From Bacteroidota bacterium (lineage in GTDB: Bacteria; Bacteroidota; Bacteroidia; Chitinophagales; Saprospiraceae): a DNA stretch of 64,000 nucleotides. A model generated the notes under the pieces. The model saw only the letters and a list, made by a program, of their open reading frames with translations, made no database searches and was not told where the DNA came from. Position 1 is the first letter of the stretch. The number at the start of each line of letters is the position of its first letter. The translations under genes and the position numbers were made by a program. The stretch spans positions 1-64,000 of the forward strand of contig CAUJEY010000132.1 of assembly GCA_963169325.1 (NCBI GenBank), read 5' to 3'. Shown piece after piece: positions 1 through 9,423 of the stretch.

Positions 1-20
1 TTCTCCGGGCAAACCCGGAC

Positions 21-497
21 TCAGGCTTTTAGGTTTTCCGGGCCGAAAGGGAAAGGGATCAGCAATTGAGCGGACTCAAAAACCAGCCACTGGCCTTCGG
101 CGCCTTGTAGGATGACCCGGATTGGCTGGTTTTGAACGACCTCCCTTTCGTGCAAGACCTGCCGGCAAGCGCCGCAAGGGCTCACCAGTTGGCGGGAAGG
201 GCTGGCCGTGACCGCGATGGCATGGACCGCTTGATCCGGCGCCAGGGTTTGGGCAGCAGCCAGGGCCGTCCGCTCGGCGCACACGCACATGCTGTAGGCG
301 GCGTTTTCCTGATTTCCATTCCCAATGACCTGGCCGTTTTCCAATCTGACCGCTGCCCCAACACGGAAGTTGGAATACGGCGCGTAAGAATAATTCTGGG
401 AATCTTGGGCGCGCTTGGCCAAATCTCTATCTTTGGCGGGTAAATCCTCCAGGTTTTGGTACACCAAAAAGGAAATCGTTAGTGTTTTTTCCTGCAT
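21..497 (-). CDS. cdd: Cytidine deaminase
   Basis: Zinc-dependent deamination of cytidine or deoxycytidine to uridine in pyrimidine salvage; cytosolic. The 158-residue product carries both halves of the zinc site: CAE at residues 73-75 (Cys ligand plus catalytic Glu) and PCGAC at 107-111 (two Cys ligands). The SYAPYSNFRVGAA segment near residue 37 is the usual substrate-binding stretch. It is slightly longer than the common ~130-residue form, with about 20 extra N-terminal residues that may belong to the protein or mean a later start. It is divergent from the saccharopine-reductase-like gene, sharing a ~90 bp intergenic region. The gene lies 20 bp from the window edge, so its downstream neighbour is unknown. 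Confidence 0.93.
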   Translation of the reverse strand: MQEKTLTISFLVYQNLEDLPAKDRDLAKRAQDSQNYSYAPYSNFRVGAAVRLENGQVIGNGNQENAAYSMCVCAERTALAAAQTLAPDQAVHAIAVTASPSRQLVSPCGACRQVLHEREVVQNQPIRVILQGAEGQWLVFESAQLLIPFPFGPENLKA

Positions 498-589
498 ATT
501 TTGATCGACTGATGGGTTATTCCCGAGGATTGATCCATTTTCCGAAATTTCTGAAATCTAACCCGAATCCACAAACTTAAACAAACAAG

Positions 590-1927
590 ATGAACAATGT
601 GCTCATCATTGGCGCGGGGTTGTCCTCCGGCGCTTTAATTGACTACGTGCTCGACCGGGCTTCCGACCTCGGCTGGTTTGTCACCGTTGCCGATGCCGAC
701 CCGCTGAAAGCGGAAGCGAAAATCGCCGGCCGCCCGAACGGACGCGCTGCGTGGCTAGATGTGCTCAAAACCAACGACCGGCGGGAGCTGATCGGCCGTG
801 CCGATGTAGTGGTTTCCCTGCTCCCGGCTTACCTCCATCTGGAGGTGGCCTACGATTGCATCAAGTTGAAAAAACATCTGATCACCGCTTCCTACGTTTC
901 CCGCGAAATGTACAGCCTGGCGGATGAAGCCAGCGAACGCGGCCTGATTTTCATGGGCGAAATGGGGCTGGACCCGGGCATCGACCATATGTCTGCCATG
1001 CGGATCATCGACCGAATCAAGGCAGACGGCGGAAAAATACAGGCTTTTCGTTCCGATACAGGCGGATTGGTAGCGCCGGAGAGCGACGACAACCCCTGGC
1101 ATTACAAAATCTCCTGGAATCCCCGCAACGTGGTACTTGCCGGACAAGGTACGGCGCAATACCTCCAGGATGGAAAACTGCGCTATATTCCCTACCACCG
1201 CCTGTTCAAGGAGTTCCGTTTGGTGGATATTCCCGGGGTAGGCAAATACGAGGCCTATGCCAACCGCGATTCCCTTCTTTACCGGGAGAGTTACGGGCTC
1301 AACGATATTCCCAATATCCTGCGGGGAACGCTGCGCCATCCGGGCTTCTGCGAGGCCTGGGATGCCCTTATCCGAATTGGTCTAACCGACGCGGACTTTC
1401 CGCTCCTGCATTCGGGCGAGATCAGTTTTTACGAACTGCTGGACGCCTACGTGGGCAAATACCAGGGCGGTTCTTTGCGGGACCGGGTGGCGCAAATGCT
1501 TGGCGTTTCGCCTGAGTCCGACGTGCTTCACAAGCTGGAATGGCTGGGCTTGTTCCGCAAGAAAAAAATCCGCCTTCCCAATGCCACGCCCGCCCTTATC
1601 CTGGAGCATTTAATCCGGGAAAAGTGGCAATTGAAACCCAAAGACCAGGACATGGTGATCATGCACCACGAGATCGAATATGTCGACGCCAACCAAAAGC
1701 CTATGATCCATCTATCCACGATGCAGCTCAAAGGCAATCATGCAGAAGATACGGCCATGGCGCAAACCGTCGGACTGCCGATGGGAATTTTCGTCCGGCT
1801 GGTCATGGAGGAAAAAATCACTTCCAGGGGGGTGCAAATCCCGGTTTCCAAAGAGGTGTATGAACCGGTACTGAAGGAGTTGGAAGAATTCGGCATTGTT
1901 TTCAAAGAAGAAGTACGCCCGCTGTAG
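590..1927 (+). CDS. Saccharopine dehydrogenase/reductase family protein
   Basis: NAD(P)-dependent oxidoreductase of the saccharopine reductase (LYS9-like) family, 445 residues. It has an N-terminal Rossmann motif (GAGLSSG, residues 8-14) after a hydrophobic strand, and the family signature GLDPGIDHMSA around residues 125-135, followed by the usual C-terminal alpha/beta domain. In other organisms the family acts in lysine metabolism or on related amino-acid adducts; the substrate here cannot be read from sequence. The stop codon overlaps the GTG start of the next gene (TAGTG), suggesting translational coupling to a flippase, an unusual partner for an amino-acid enzyme. Confidence 0.88.
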   Translation: MNNVLIIGAGLSSGALIDYVLDRASDLGWFVTVADADPLKAEAKIAGRPNGRAAWLDVLKTNDRRELIGRADVVVSLLPAYLHLEVAYDCIKLKKHLITASYVSREMYSLADEASERGLIFMGEMGLDPGIDHMSAMRIIDRIKADGGKIQAFRSDTGGLVAPESDDNPWHYKISWNPRNVVLAGQGTAQYLQDGKLRYIPYHRLFKEFRLVDIPGVGKYEAYANRDSLLYRESYGLNDIPNILRGTLRHPGFCEAWDALIRIGLTDADFPLLHSGEISFYELLDAYVGKYQGGSLRDRVAQMLGVSPESDVLHKLEWLGLFRKKKIRLPNATPALILEHLIREKWQLKPKDQDMVIMHHEIEYVDANQKPMIHLSTMQLKGNHAEDTAMAQTVGLPMGIFVRLVMEEKITSRGVQIPVSKEVYEPVLKELEEFGIVFKEEVRPL

Positions 1928-3249
1928 TGCAACGGTCCTGGAGGGCGCCCTGGAAAAAGACCTGGAGCGCAGTGGAAGCTTTTCAAGCATTCCAGGTGAT
2001 GCGTCAGGCAGGCGCCTTACTGGTGTCTGTGCTTCTGGCACAAAGCGCGCTGACTCCATCCGAGATCGGGATTTATGAACAGTGGATGTTTGTGCAATAC
2101 GCGCTCAGCTTTTTCTGGGTCTCGGGGTTGGTACAGGGGTTTCTGACCCATTACCACCGCGTAGATCCGGAAAAACGGGCAAGCTTCGCGTTTTCGGCGT
2201 ATGGGACCCTTTGGGGCGCTACCGGCGTTTTGGCGGCGCTACTTTTCTTTTTTCGGAACCCCATTTTGACCGCCCTGACCGGGCATGCCGGAAATCCGCT
2301 TTTTTGGCTTTTCTTGGTCTATCTGGTCTTGAATTTGCCCACGTTTCTGCAGGAGCATTTTCTGTTGCTCCAGGAAAAACCCCGCGCTATCCTGGCTTAT
2401 GGGGTGCTCTCCTTTGGAGGGGCCGCCATAGCCGTAGCGGGGCCGGTGTGGGCAGGCTACGGATTGCCGTATAGTTTCGGAGCCTTGATCTGTTTGCAAG
2501 CGATCAAGCACGCATGGTTATGGGCGGAGTTGAACCAATCGGCTAGCCCGAAATGGCTTCCGGCGGAAACCCGGGAATGGGTCCTTGCCTCCTGGCCGTT
2601 AATCCTGTATGCGCTGCTAGGCGGCTTAATCCCCACCATTAACGGATGGCTGGTCAATTGGCAATACCATGGCGACCCGGAAATGTTCGCGGTATACCGG
2701 TATGGCGCCAGGGAACTTCCATTGGCTACCGCGCTCAGCGAAGCGCTCAGCGCCGCGATGATCCCCCTGGCCGTCCGAAATTTGCCCGAAGCGCTCAGGG
2801 AAATCAAACGGCGGAGCCTCCGGATGATGCACTGGATATTTCCGCTCGCTGTGGTGTTGCTGAGCGCCAGCAACTGGTGGTACCCCTGGGTGTTCAGTCC
2901 GGAGTTCAGGGAAGGAATTCCTGTAGTGAACGCTTTTTTCCTGATCGTCATTAGCCGGATGGTATTTCCCAGGGCTTTATTGCTCGCTGTTCAGGCCAAC
3001 AGGGTCTTGCTCTGTACCTCCCTGCTGGAACTTGCCCTCCTGGTTTTGTTTGGCCTCCTCTGGGCGCCAACGTGGGGCATCCAGGGCATCGCCTGGGCTA
3101 CCGTTGCCGCCTATTTTTTTGAAAAAGCCATTCAGGTCATCTGGCTGTACTGGAGGCAAGGCATTTCTCCCGGGCAATTCATCCCTCTGGGGTGGTGGAT
3201 GTTCTATTCTGCCTTACTTGGGGCGGCCTACCTTTTTTCGCTTTCCTGA
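1927..3249 (+). CDS. Polysaccharide/lipid flippase-like membrane protein (MOP superfamily)
   Basis: A 440-residue protein with about twelve hydrophobic helices along its whole length, resembling the lipopolysaccharide/O-antigen flippase branch of the MOP (MATE/Wzx) superfamily. The expected role is transbilayer movement of a lipid-linked glycan in the inner membrane; the substrate is unknown. The GTG start at 1927 overlaps the upstream stop by one base. An alternative ATG lies 24 codons in (MRQAGALL). No glycosyltransferase or polymerase gene is adjacent, so it is not part of a visible capsule cluster. Confidence 0.75.
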   Translation: MQRSWRAPWKKTWSAVEAFQAFQVMRQAGALLVSVLLAQSALTPSEIGIYEQWMFVQYALSFFWVSGLVQGFLTHYHRVDPEKRASFAFSAYGTLWGATGVLAALLFFFRNPILTALTGHAGNPLFWLFLVYLVLNLPTFLQEHFLLLQEKPRAILAYGVLSFGGAAIAVAGPVWAGYGLPYSFGALICLQAIKHAWLWAELNQSASPKWLPAETREWVLASWPLILYALLGGLIPTINGWLVNWQYHGDPEMFAVYRYGARELPLATALSEALSAAMIPLAVRNLPEALREIKRRSLRMMHWIFPLAVVLLSASNWWYPWVFSPEFREGIPVVNAFFLIVISRMVFPRALLLAVQANRVLLCTSLLELALLVLFGLLWAPTWGIQGIAWATVAAYFFEKAIQVIWLYWRQGISPGQFIPLGWWMFYSALLGAAYLFSLS

Positions 3250-3385
3250 TCCGCTTGTTTTCCCTGTATTGACCAATATCATTTTGCCTGCCGCTGATTT
3301 TGACGAACTTGGAAAAGAAAATTTTTCCAGGACAGGCGTCTTTTTTGGCGGTTTTTGGAATAATATTCAGCTATTATTATTTGGG

Positions 3386-3393
3386 TAGATTTG
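3386..3393 (+). promoter_or_regulatory. Bacteroidota-type -7 element (TAGATTTG)
   Basis: Exact match to the TAnnTTTG -7 consensus of the primary Bacteroidota sigma factor, 37 bp upstream of the trans-sulfuration enzyme ATG. No clear TTG -33 element is seen at standard spacing. Confidence 0.5.
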
Positions 3394-3430
3394 TTTTCTT
3401 TAAAACGATTAATTAATAAAAATTTGTTCT

Positions 3431-4762
3431 ATGAAAGATAAATTTGTAGGAAAAAATAGAATTCCTATGCATCCGCACCAATTTCAACCTGAGAGCCTGA
3501 TGATGTCGTATGGGTACCATCCCGAATGGTCTGAAGGCGCCATCAAATGCCCGATTTTTCAGACGTCCACTTTTGTCTTTAGCTCGGCAGAGCAGGGGAA
3601 GCGATATTTTGAGTTGGCTTATGGATTAAAGGAGGCCGAAGAAGGGGAAGTTCAGGGATTGATTTACAGCAGGTTGAATAATCCAGACCTGGAAATCCTG
3701 GAAAACCGCCTTACCCTTTGGGATGGAGCAGAGGAAGCTGCAGTGTTTGAAAGCGGTATGTCGGCCATCACCACCGTCATGCTCGAGTTCCTTAGACCTG
3801 GGGACCTATTGCTGTACAGTACGCCGCTTTATGGGGGGACCCAGCATTTTATCGAAGAGGTATTGCCGGAGTGGGGGATCAATATCCTGGCTTTTTCTCC
3901 GTCCGACAGCCTGGAGCGCATTGAAGAATGCCTCGCCGGAAGCGGAAATCGCGATCAGTTGGCGATGATTTACGTAGAAACCCCAGCCAACCCAACGAAC
4001 ACCCTGATCGACCTCGAATGGATGAAACGCCTGAAGGAAGGCCATTCGGTTCATGGCAAGGAAGTGATCCTTACCGTAGACAATACCTATATGGGGCCGC
4101 TATGGCAGCACCCGCTCAAACACGGGGCGGACCTGGTGGTGTACAGCGCGACCAAGTACATTGGCGGGCATAGCGACGTGATCGCAGGCGCCGTACTGGG
4201 ATCTAAAAATCGGATGCAGCGCGTGAAAAAACTGCGGACCTTCCTGGGGAATATGACGGGCCCCTGGACCGGCTGGCTCCTCATGCGCAGCCTGGAAACG
4301 TTGAAAGTGCGCATGGAGCAGCAGGTGGCCAACGCTATCCAGGTCGCTCATTTCCTTCAACAACACCCCGCCGTTGAACGGGTCTATTACCCGGGATTGC
4401 TGACGGAGCACGACGGGCATCAATACCAAGTCTATAAACGGCAGTGTTCCAGCCCGGGCGCCATGATCTCTTTCGATGTTTATGGGGGAGAGGAGGAAGC
4501 GTTCGCCGTGATGAATCAATTGAAAATGATCCACCTGGCTGTGAGCCTGGGAAGCACCGAGTCGCTGGTGCAACACCCCTATACCATGACCCATGCCGGG
4601 CTGAACGAAACCGAAAAACTTCAGGAAGGCATTACGGAAAAAATGATCCGCCTTTCTGTTGGTGTTGAAAATATCAACGACCTGCTCTGGGACTTGGGCC
4701 AGGCCCTGGACAGCGTCCTTGCCAGCCAGCCCCAAACGGCGGCTTTAATCGAAGAAGCGTAG
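3431..4762 (+). CDS. Trans-sulfuration family PLP enzyme (cystathionine gamma-synthase/methionine gamma-lyase-like)
   Basis: Cys/Met-metabolism PLP-dependent enzyme, fold type I, 443 residues. The cofactor lysine is K242 in SATKYIGGHSD and the pyridine-nitrogen Asp is D217 in VDNTYMGP; the phosphate-binding ESGMSAI segment is near residue 107. Members act as cystathionine gamma-synthase, gamma/beta-lyase or O-acylhomoserine sulfhydrylase, and the sequence alone does not separate these. It is longer than the usual 380-400 residues because of an N-terminal extension and an insert around residues 63-76 (YGLKEAEEGEVQG). It stands alone, with its own promoter-like element upstream and a hairpin downstream. 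Confidence 0.85.
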   Translation: MKDKFVGKNRIPMHPHQFQPESLMMSYGYHPEWSEGAIKCPIFQTSTFVFSSAEQGKRYFELAYGLKEAEEGEVQGLIYSRLNNPDLEILENRLTLWDGAEEAAVFESGMSAITTVMLEFLRPGDLLLYSTPLYGGTQHFIEEVLPEWGINILAFSPSDSLERIEECLAGSGNRDQLAMIYVETPANPTNTLIDLEWMKRLKEGHSVHGKEVILTVDNTYMGPLWQHPLKHGADLVVYSATKYIGGHSDVIAGAVLGSKNRMQRVKKLRTFLGNMTGPWTGWLLMRSLETLKVRMEQQVANAIQVAHFLQQHPAVERVYYPGLLTEHDGHQYQVYKRQCSSPGAMISFDVYGGEEEAFAVMNQLKMIHLAVSLGSTESLVQHPYTMTHAGLNETEKLQEGITEKMIRLSVGVENINDLLWDLGQALDSVLASQPQTAALIEEA

Positions 4763-4807
4763 AAGTCATTTGGATTTGATTCCGCGAATTAAATCCAAAC
4801 AACTTCT
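4761..4807. terminator. Hairpin terminator between convergent genes
   Basis: Inverted repeat with arms AGAAGT..TTTGGATTT and AAATCCAAA..ACTTCT, located between the convergent ends of the trans-sulfuration gene and pyrophosphatase. It can act in both directions. Confidence 0.6.
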
Positions 4808-4818
4808 AAGGGAACAAG

Positions 4819-5559
4819 TTATAGATCCCGCAATAGTTTGCCCTGGCGCTGGCTGAGGTTGAATACTTCAAACAGCGTCAAGGACAACGCCGCCTCCAGG
4901 TCCCCGTAATGCTCCTGGTAGTCTAATTGACTCCTTCGTATGACTTCATGTGCCTCTTCCCGGCCATAAATATGCGTTATTTCACATTGTTTGGCGGTTT
5001 CCGTACCGGGCATGGATTTGTAGGTAAGAAAATAATGCCGCAGGCGGTTGATCAGGGCGGACGGCAGCTCGTGAATGTCCTTCCATTGGCTGTACACTTC
5101 GTCTTGTTCCAACACAGCAATAATTTTATCATCGGCTTCGCCGCCGTCAATCATCCGCAATCCGCCTATGGGGCGGGCTTTAACCAGAATATTGCCGTGG
5201 GTGATCTCGCGTTCGGTGAGCACGCAAATATCCAGCGGGTCGTCGTCGCCCATGATATGTTCTCTGCCCGTTTTTTCCATACAAAACTGCCCGACGAGTT
5301 CTTTACAGTAGGTTTGCGGAATAAATCCGTACAGCGCCGGCACGATGTTGGAAAATTTTTGCGGACGGTCGATTTTCAAAAAACCAGAGAGTTTGTCTAC
5401 CTCGTATTTTACCGTATCCGACGGGATGACCTCGATAAAGGCGGAAACAACCTCTGGGGCATCGGGACCTACCGGTATCCCATGCCAGGGATGGGAGGTG
5501 TACCGCAGGCCAATCATTTTCCAAAGCTTATTGAACGCTTCTTGACTCATGAAAATCAA
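4819..5559 (-). CDS. ppa: Inorganic pyrophosphatase (family I)
   Basis: Hydrolyses pyrophosphate to phosphate in the cytosol, pulling biosynthetic reactions forward. The 246-residue protein contains the metal-binding signature DDDPLD at residues 105-110, with YGFIPQTYC at 77-85. It is larger than the ~175-residue bacterial enzyme and resembles the longer form common in Bacteroidota. The start is either M1 (5559) or M4 (MSQEAFNKL, 5550). It is convergent with the upstream-coordinate gene and divergent from the Smr gene. Confidence 0.92.
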   Translation of the reverse strand: MIFMSQEAFNKLWKMIGLRYTSHPWHGIPVGPDAPEVVSAFIEVIPSDTVKYEVDKLSGFLKIDRPQKFSNIVPALYGFIPQTYCKELVGQFCMEKTGREHIMGDDDPLDICVLTEREITHGNILVKARPIGGLRMIDGGEADDKIIAVLEQDEVYSQWKDIHELPSALINRLRHYFLTYKSMPGTETAKQCEITHIYGREEAHEVIRRSQLDYQEHYGDLEAALSLTLFEVFNLSQRQGKLLRDL

Positions 5560-5611
5560 TTTAATGGTTAAAGGGTTTAAATTTTATCAATAATTTGAAT
5601 ATAAAATAAAA

Positions 5612-5619
5612 CAAAAATA
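5612..5619 (-). promoter_or_regulatory. -7 promoter element of pyrophosphatase (TATTTTTG)
   Basis: The minus strand reads TATTTTTG, an exact TAnnTTTG match, 53 bp upstream of the ppa start in an AT-rich stretch. The -33 element is not obvious. Confidence 0.5.
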
Positions 5620-5633
5620 GCTTTTTATAAGAT

Positions 5634-5660
5634 CCGTCCACCGTCCACCGTCCACCGTCT
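5634..5660 (+). repeat. Heptamer tandem repeat (CCGTCCA, about 3.9 copies) before the Smr gene
   Basis: Three exact copies of CCGTCCA plus a partial fourth end five bases before the ATG at 5666, occupying the position of a ribosome-binding site. One of several such start-proximal repeats in the window. Confidence 0.85.
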
Positions 5661-5665
5661 AAGAT

Positions 5666-6718
5666 ATGCTTTTCGCCATTGGCACTCGGGTTCGCCTCCG
5701 CTACACCGGAGAAAGCGGCGTCATCACGGCGCAGTTGGATGACGGTATGCTTCAGGTGCGGTTGAACAACGACCCGGATATGGAAATTCCGGCATTTGAA
5801 GATGACCTTGTTCGGGACACGGATGCAGAACCGGTATCCGCCGGCGCTAAATTCATACAGGGGAAACAAACGCCCAAACCTACTCCGCCGCCCCGGCGGG
5901 AAATAAAAGGCCAGTACCTGATTCTGAAACCAAAGGGGGTGCAACTCGTATTCGAGCCGATGCCCGGTCGCGACGGAAACGTTTCGCGGTATATGGCCTG
6001 GCTAATTAATGATACGCCGGCGGAGTTCCTGTTCGATCTGGAATTTTCAACCGTGAAATCTATCATTTTCCAACGGGAAGGAAAATTGGCCGCCACCACT
6101 GCGCTGGAATTGGGCGATTTGTTATACGACGATCTGAGCGATCTGCCGGAAGTAGATATTGATATCCGGCGCATTACGACGGAGGGCCCGGAAGAGCCCC
6201 TCAACCGGCGTATGCGAATTCGGCCCAAACAATTTTTCAATAACCTGAACACGGTGCCCATCCTGAATCTGCCGGCGCACCAGTTTTTACTGTTCGACTC
6301 CTTTGAGCAACCGGAAAAACCGAAAGAAAATACCGATTTACGCGATTATACCCGCCAAAACATCCGGGACCAGCGCGCTGTAGAAGAACCGAACGCCGTG
6401 TTTTTCCGGGCATTCGACGTGGACGAGTTCGCGCATTTTATCCCCGAGATTGATCTGCATATCCAGAATCTGACCAACGGTTATGCCAAACTTGATCGCG
6501 GTGAAATTGTACGGATCCAGCTTCAGCATTTCCAACGGTTTTTGGAGAAAGCGATCCGGCTGGGCGTGCCAAGCGTATTTATTATTCACGGCGTAGGGGA
6601 GGGAAAGTTGAAAGAAGCTATTGCGGAGCGCCTGCGTCATCATCCGGCGGTGTCCAAATTTAAAAATGAATACCACGCTAAATATGGGTACGGCGCCACG
6701 GAGGTGATTTTCCGTTAG
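5666..6718 (+). CDS. DUF2027 protein with C-terminal Smr domain
   Basis: A 350-residue protein. The N-terminus (residues 1-50) looks like a small SH3/KOW-like barrel (GTRVRLRYTGESGVI), the middle fits the Bacteroidota DUF2027 beta domain, and the C-terminal ~90 residues form a Smr domain with DLH at 263-265 and HGVGEG at 308-313. Smr domains are nicking or RNA/DNA-binding modules also found in MutS2; there is no MutS ATPase here, so the substrate is unknown. The ATG at 5666 directly follows a CCGTCCA repeat. It is convergent with gldN, separated by a strong hairpin. Confidence 0.82.
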   Translation: MLFAIGTRVRLRYTGESGVITAQLDDGMLQVRLNNDPDMEIPAFEDDLVRDTDAEPVSAGAKFIQGKQTPKPTPPPRREIKGQYLILKPKGVQLVFEPMPGRDGNVSRYMAWLINDTPAEFLFDLEFSTVKSIIFQREGKLAATTALELGDLLYDDLSDLPEVDIDIRRITTEGPEEPLNRRMRIRPKQFFNNLNTVPILNLPAHQFLLFDSFEQPEKPKENTDLRDYTRQNIRDQRAVEEPNAVFFRAFDVDEFAHFIPEIDLHIQNLTNGYAKLDRGEIVRIQLQHFQRFLEKAIRLGVPSVFIIHGVGEGKLKEAIAERLRHHPAVSKFKNEYHAKYGYGATEVIFR

Positions 6719-6752
6719 CCTTTGTTACACGAGGTTCTCTTTCAAGGTACCT

Positions 6753-6814
6753 AAAAACAGAAGGGGATAAAAACCGGCGGCAATTGCCGCCGGATTTTAT
6801 CCCCTTCTGTTTTT
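6753..6814. terminator. Strong bidirectional terminator hairpin
   Basis: Long near-perfect palindrome: AAAAACAGAAGGGGATAAAA, then CCGGCGG..CCGCCGG, then the complementary arm ending in TTTTT. It sits between the convergent Smr and gldN genes, with A/T runs on both flanks as expected for termination in both directions. Confidence 0.85.
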
Positions 6815-6830
6815 ATCAGGATAGGATACT

Positions 6831-7724
6831 TCAATACTGCCACAAATCGTGCTCGAAATTGAAGATATTGTTTTTAATCTTGTCCGATTCCCATAGCGCA
6901 TCCACGCCGCGGGCGTAGTCTTCAATACGCCGGTCGTACACGTTCGATTCTTTAATAATAAAACTGGCGAAGTGACGCATTTCGAAGAGGTCTTCCCAAG
7001 AGATCGTTGCGTTGGTATTGCCACCCATGGTAAATACGCGGCTGCGGGCAAAAAGTTCGCGGGCCTGGGGATAGTACACCCAGAACATGGCTTTTTCGTA
7101 GCGGAAGTTGCCTTCGCTGTCTTTTACGTCGATCAGCGGAGCGATACCGAGAATACGAACCTGCATCGTGGAAGTCTCCTTGTCGAAGAACCAGATTTCT
7201 TTTACCCGGAAACGTTTCACGTCGGCCCAGTTGATGTCGTTCCGCACAATCTGCACTTTCTCCTCATACGTTTCAGGGTCGAAAGTGACGATGGTGTCGG
7301 TTTTGGACAACATGGAAAGTACGTCGTCGGTGCTCAAGCGTTTGGTAAACTTGTCGTCGTCAACCGAATAAACCGGCATTTCGCCTTTAGACGCGGCATC
7401 AGAGAGAATTTTGAAAAATGGCGCTTCCGGGTATGCGAAAGGAAGGTTCATTTTTTCACGAACGTCGATGATACGCCACACGCGTTTTTCCCAGAAGATA
7501 TCGCTTTCGCGGATGGGTTGGTACGCCAGTACACGGCGTTCCATCATCACTTCTTTCTTCACCACGTCGTCCAACGGCGCTTCACCGGTGTCTTCCGGTT
7601 CGCTCACTTCCGTTTTTACTTCGACTTCATCGGGATCTATTTCTATTGGATCTTGTGCTAGCGCAACGGTTCCGGTTGTGAACAGCAGTAGGCACAGGCA
7701 AGTCCATTTAATAAAAGTTTGCAT
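6831..7724 (-). CDS. gldN: GldN, type IX secretion outer-ring protein
   Basis: Periplasmic T9SS component (PorN equivalent) that associates with the lipoprotein GldK under the outer membrane. The 297-residue protein has a Sec signal peptide (residues 1-24, cleaving after ALAQ), an acidic linker (DPIEIDPDEVEVK), and the GldN body with conserved segments such as REKMNLPFAYPE and WVYYPQARE. It is the last gene of the gldLMN unit, 101 bp after gldM, and ends at a strong hairpin. Confidence 0.95.
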   Translation of the reverse strand: MQTFIKWTCLCLLLFTTGTVALAQDPIEIDPDEVEVKTEVSEPEDTGEAPLDDVVKKEVMMERRVLAYQPIRESDIFWEKRVWRIIDVREKMNLPFAYPEAPFFKILSDAASKGEMPVYSVDDDKFTKRLSTDDVLSMLSKTDTIVTFDPETYEEKVQIVRNDINWADVKRFRVKEIWFFDKETSTMQVRILGIAPLIDVKDSEGNFRYEKAMFWVYYPQARELFARSRVFTMGGNTNATISWEDLFEMRHFASFIIKESNVYDRRIEDYARGVDALWESDKIKNNIFNFEHDLWQY

Positions 7725-7825
7725 GACTCGCAGTTGGATTGATTATAGGTGAACGTTTAGTAATTTCAACAAAATGGCTTCAGCCGGGGCTAAGGTAACG
7801 CCGGCTGAAGCACATTATTTTTATT

Positions 7826-9364
7826 TTAACGAATTTTGAACACCAGGTCGCCTAATTTACGGGCAGCGATATCGCCCGGGCATTTGGCTTTGATGTCGTT
7901 GTAGTAGTACACATCGCCGGGAGCGGCTTTGTTGATCATGTCCTGAACGTCGCTGTTATAGCGCGCGCCGGAGTTAGTCTTTTCCACTACGTCGGCGCGT
8001 TTTTTCTGATAGGCGACCATGTAGCCCACGACTTCGCACTTGGCTTCAAAATCGAAATTTTCCAGCACCGCCGCGATACCGCTCTGAGCCTTGAATTGGC
8101 CGTTGGGAATTGAACTAGGCTGCTTTTGAGCGCCCAACAGCGGAATTGGGTCGGGGATACGTTTGACTTTGTACTTGAACGTGGTCGCCGGCAGGCCGCC
8201 GCCGGAAAGCGTAATCGTCGCATCACCAGGCGTGGTTGCGCGAACGATATAGTGTGCCGAGCCGTCTTTCTCCATAGTGATGCCGGAACTTGTGACCTTC
8301 AAATCATTGGAAGATACACCAGCCGCCGCTACGGTAACCGGGTTGGGAACACCAATATAGAACACATTCATTTTGTCCAGCTGAACAGAAGCAGAGCGTT
8401 CGCCGACTTCGTATTGGAATTCATCTTCGTATGTTTTAACCTCCTTGGTCAGGGGGTTTGTCACATTGATACGAACTTTATACGATTTGGTGCCGGGAGA
8501 ACTGGTACCTGTTTCATAGTGAGCAATACCATCTTTAATGGGCAGGCTGCGTCCGTCAGCTGAAATACTGATGTTATCGGCCTGGGTGCTGTAGGCACTC
8601 AGGAAAACATCGGCTTCGTATTTATCGCCGCGGATAACGTACCCTTTCGGCGCTGAAATAGCCGGTTGGAAAGCATCAAACTTGATATCTGTCCCGCCAA
8701 CTTGTTGGGCGCAATAGCGCAGCACGGCAGAAGCGGAACTTTTAGCATCCGATTGGAGCTTGCCCAAAATTGGGAAGCAGGCTGCGATCGGCATTTGCCG
8801 GAATTTGAAATCGACCCAGTCCTTTTTGTCCGTAGTGGCCGGCAGTGTTTCGATATCTAACGGAAACCCGGCCACAATCAGCGAATCATTGTCGGCTAAA
8901 GCCAGCATTTTTTCGCGCGTTTCTTTGACCTTATCCATGATATCGTAGCCAACGCCCCGCTTCCCATCCATCCCCAGAACAAACCAACGGGTGGTAATGT
9001 CCTTGTTACGGATATCTTTCGGAATGGTCGGATCTTTTTTCGACGGGCCCTGACCTTTGGCAAAAAGTTCGTCGCGAATTTGGTCGATATAACCCACAAA
9101 TTCGTTGGACAACTGTATAGCCTGCTTGGCGTTTTCCCGGTATTTATCGTTCTTTTCGTTTTTATAAGCATCCGCTTGTGTGTTGATGGCTTTCATCACC
9201 TGCTCGTTGTTTTTTTCAACGATAACCCGGCTATTTTTCAAGCCGTTATCCAGGGAAAAGAAAGCATTCATCACCTCGGCAGATACGTTTAGCGCGAGCA
9301 GTGCAGTCAGCACCAGATACATCAGGTTGATCATCAGCTGCCGCGGCTCCTTTGGTATTGACAT
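7826..9364 (-). CDS. gldM: GldM, type IX secretion motor protein
   Basis: Inner-membrane T9SS motor component with a large periplasmic stalk reaching the GldK/GldN ring. The 512-residue protein starts MSIPKEPRQLMINLMYLVLT: one N-terminal transmembrane helix (about residues 10-32), then a helical segment and several Ig-like periplasmic domains. The length is typical. It lies 59 bp downstream of gldL and 101 bp upstream of gldN in the conserved order L-M-N. Confidence 0.95.
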   Translation of the reverse strand: MSIPKEPRQLMINLMYLVLTALLALNVSAEVMNAFFSLDNGLKNSRVIVEKNNEQVMKAINTQADAYKNEKNDKYRENAKQAIQLSNEFVGYIDQIRDELFAKGQGPSKKDPTIPKDIRNKDITTRWFVLGMDGKRGVGYDIMDKVKETREKMLALADNDSLIVAGFPLDIETLPATTDKKDWVDFKFRQMPIAACFPILGKLQSDAKSSASAVLRYCAQQVGGTDIKFDAFQPAISAPKGYVIRGDKYEADVFLSAYSTQADNISISADGRSLPIKDGIAHYETGTSSPGTKSYKVRINVTNPLTKEVKTYEDEFQYEVGERSASVQLDKMNVFYIGVPNPVTVAAAGVSSNDLKVTSSGITMEKDGSAHYIVRATTPGDATITLSGGGLPATTFKYKVKRIPDPIPLLGAQKQPSSIPNGQFKAQSGIAAVLENFDFEAKCEVVGYMVAYQKKRADVVEKTNSGARYNSDVQDMINKAAPGDVYYYNDIKAKCPGDIAARKLGDLVFKIR

Positions 9365-9423
9365 AAAGCTTTGTCTTTTTTAATGTTGAAGAAGAAAGGA
9401 GTGAAACATTAAAATGCAGCTGT

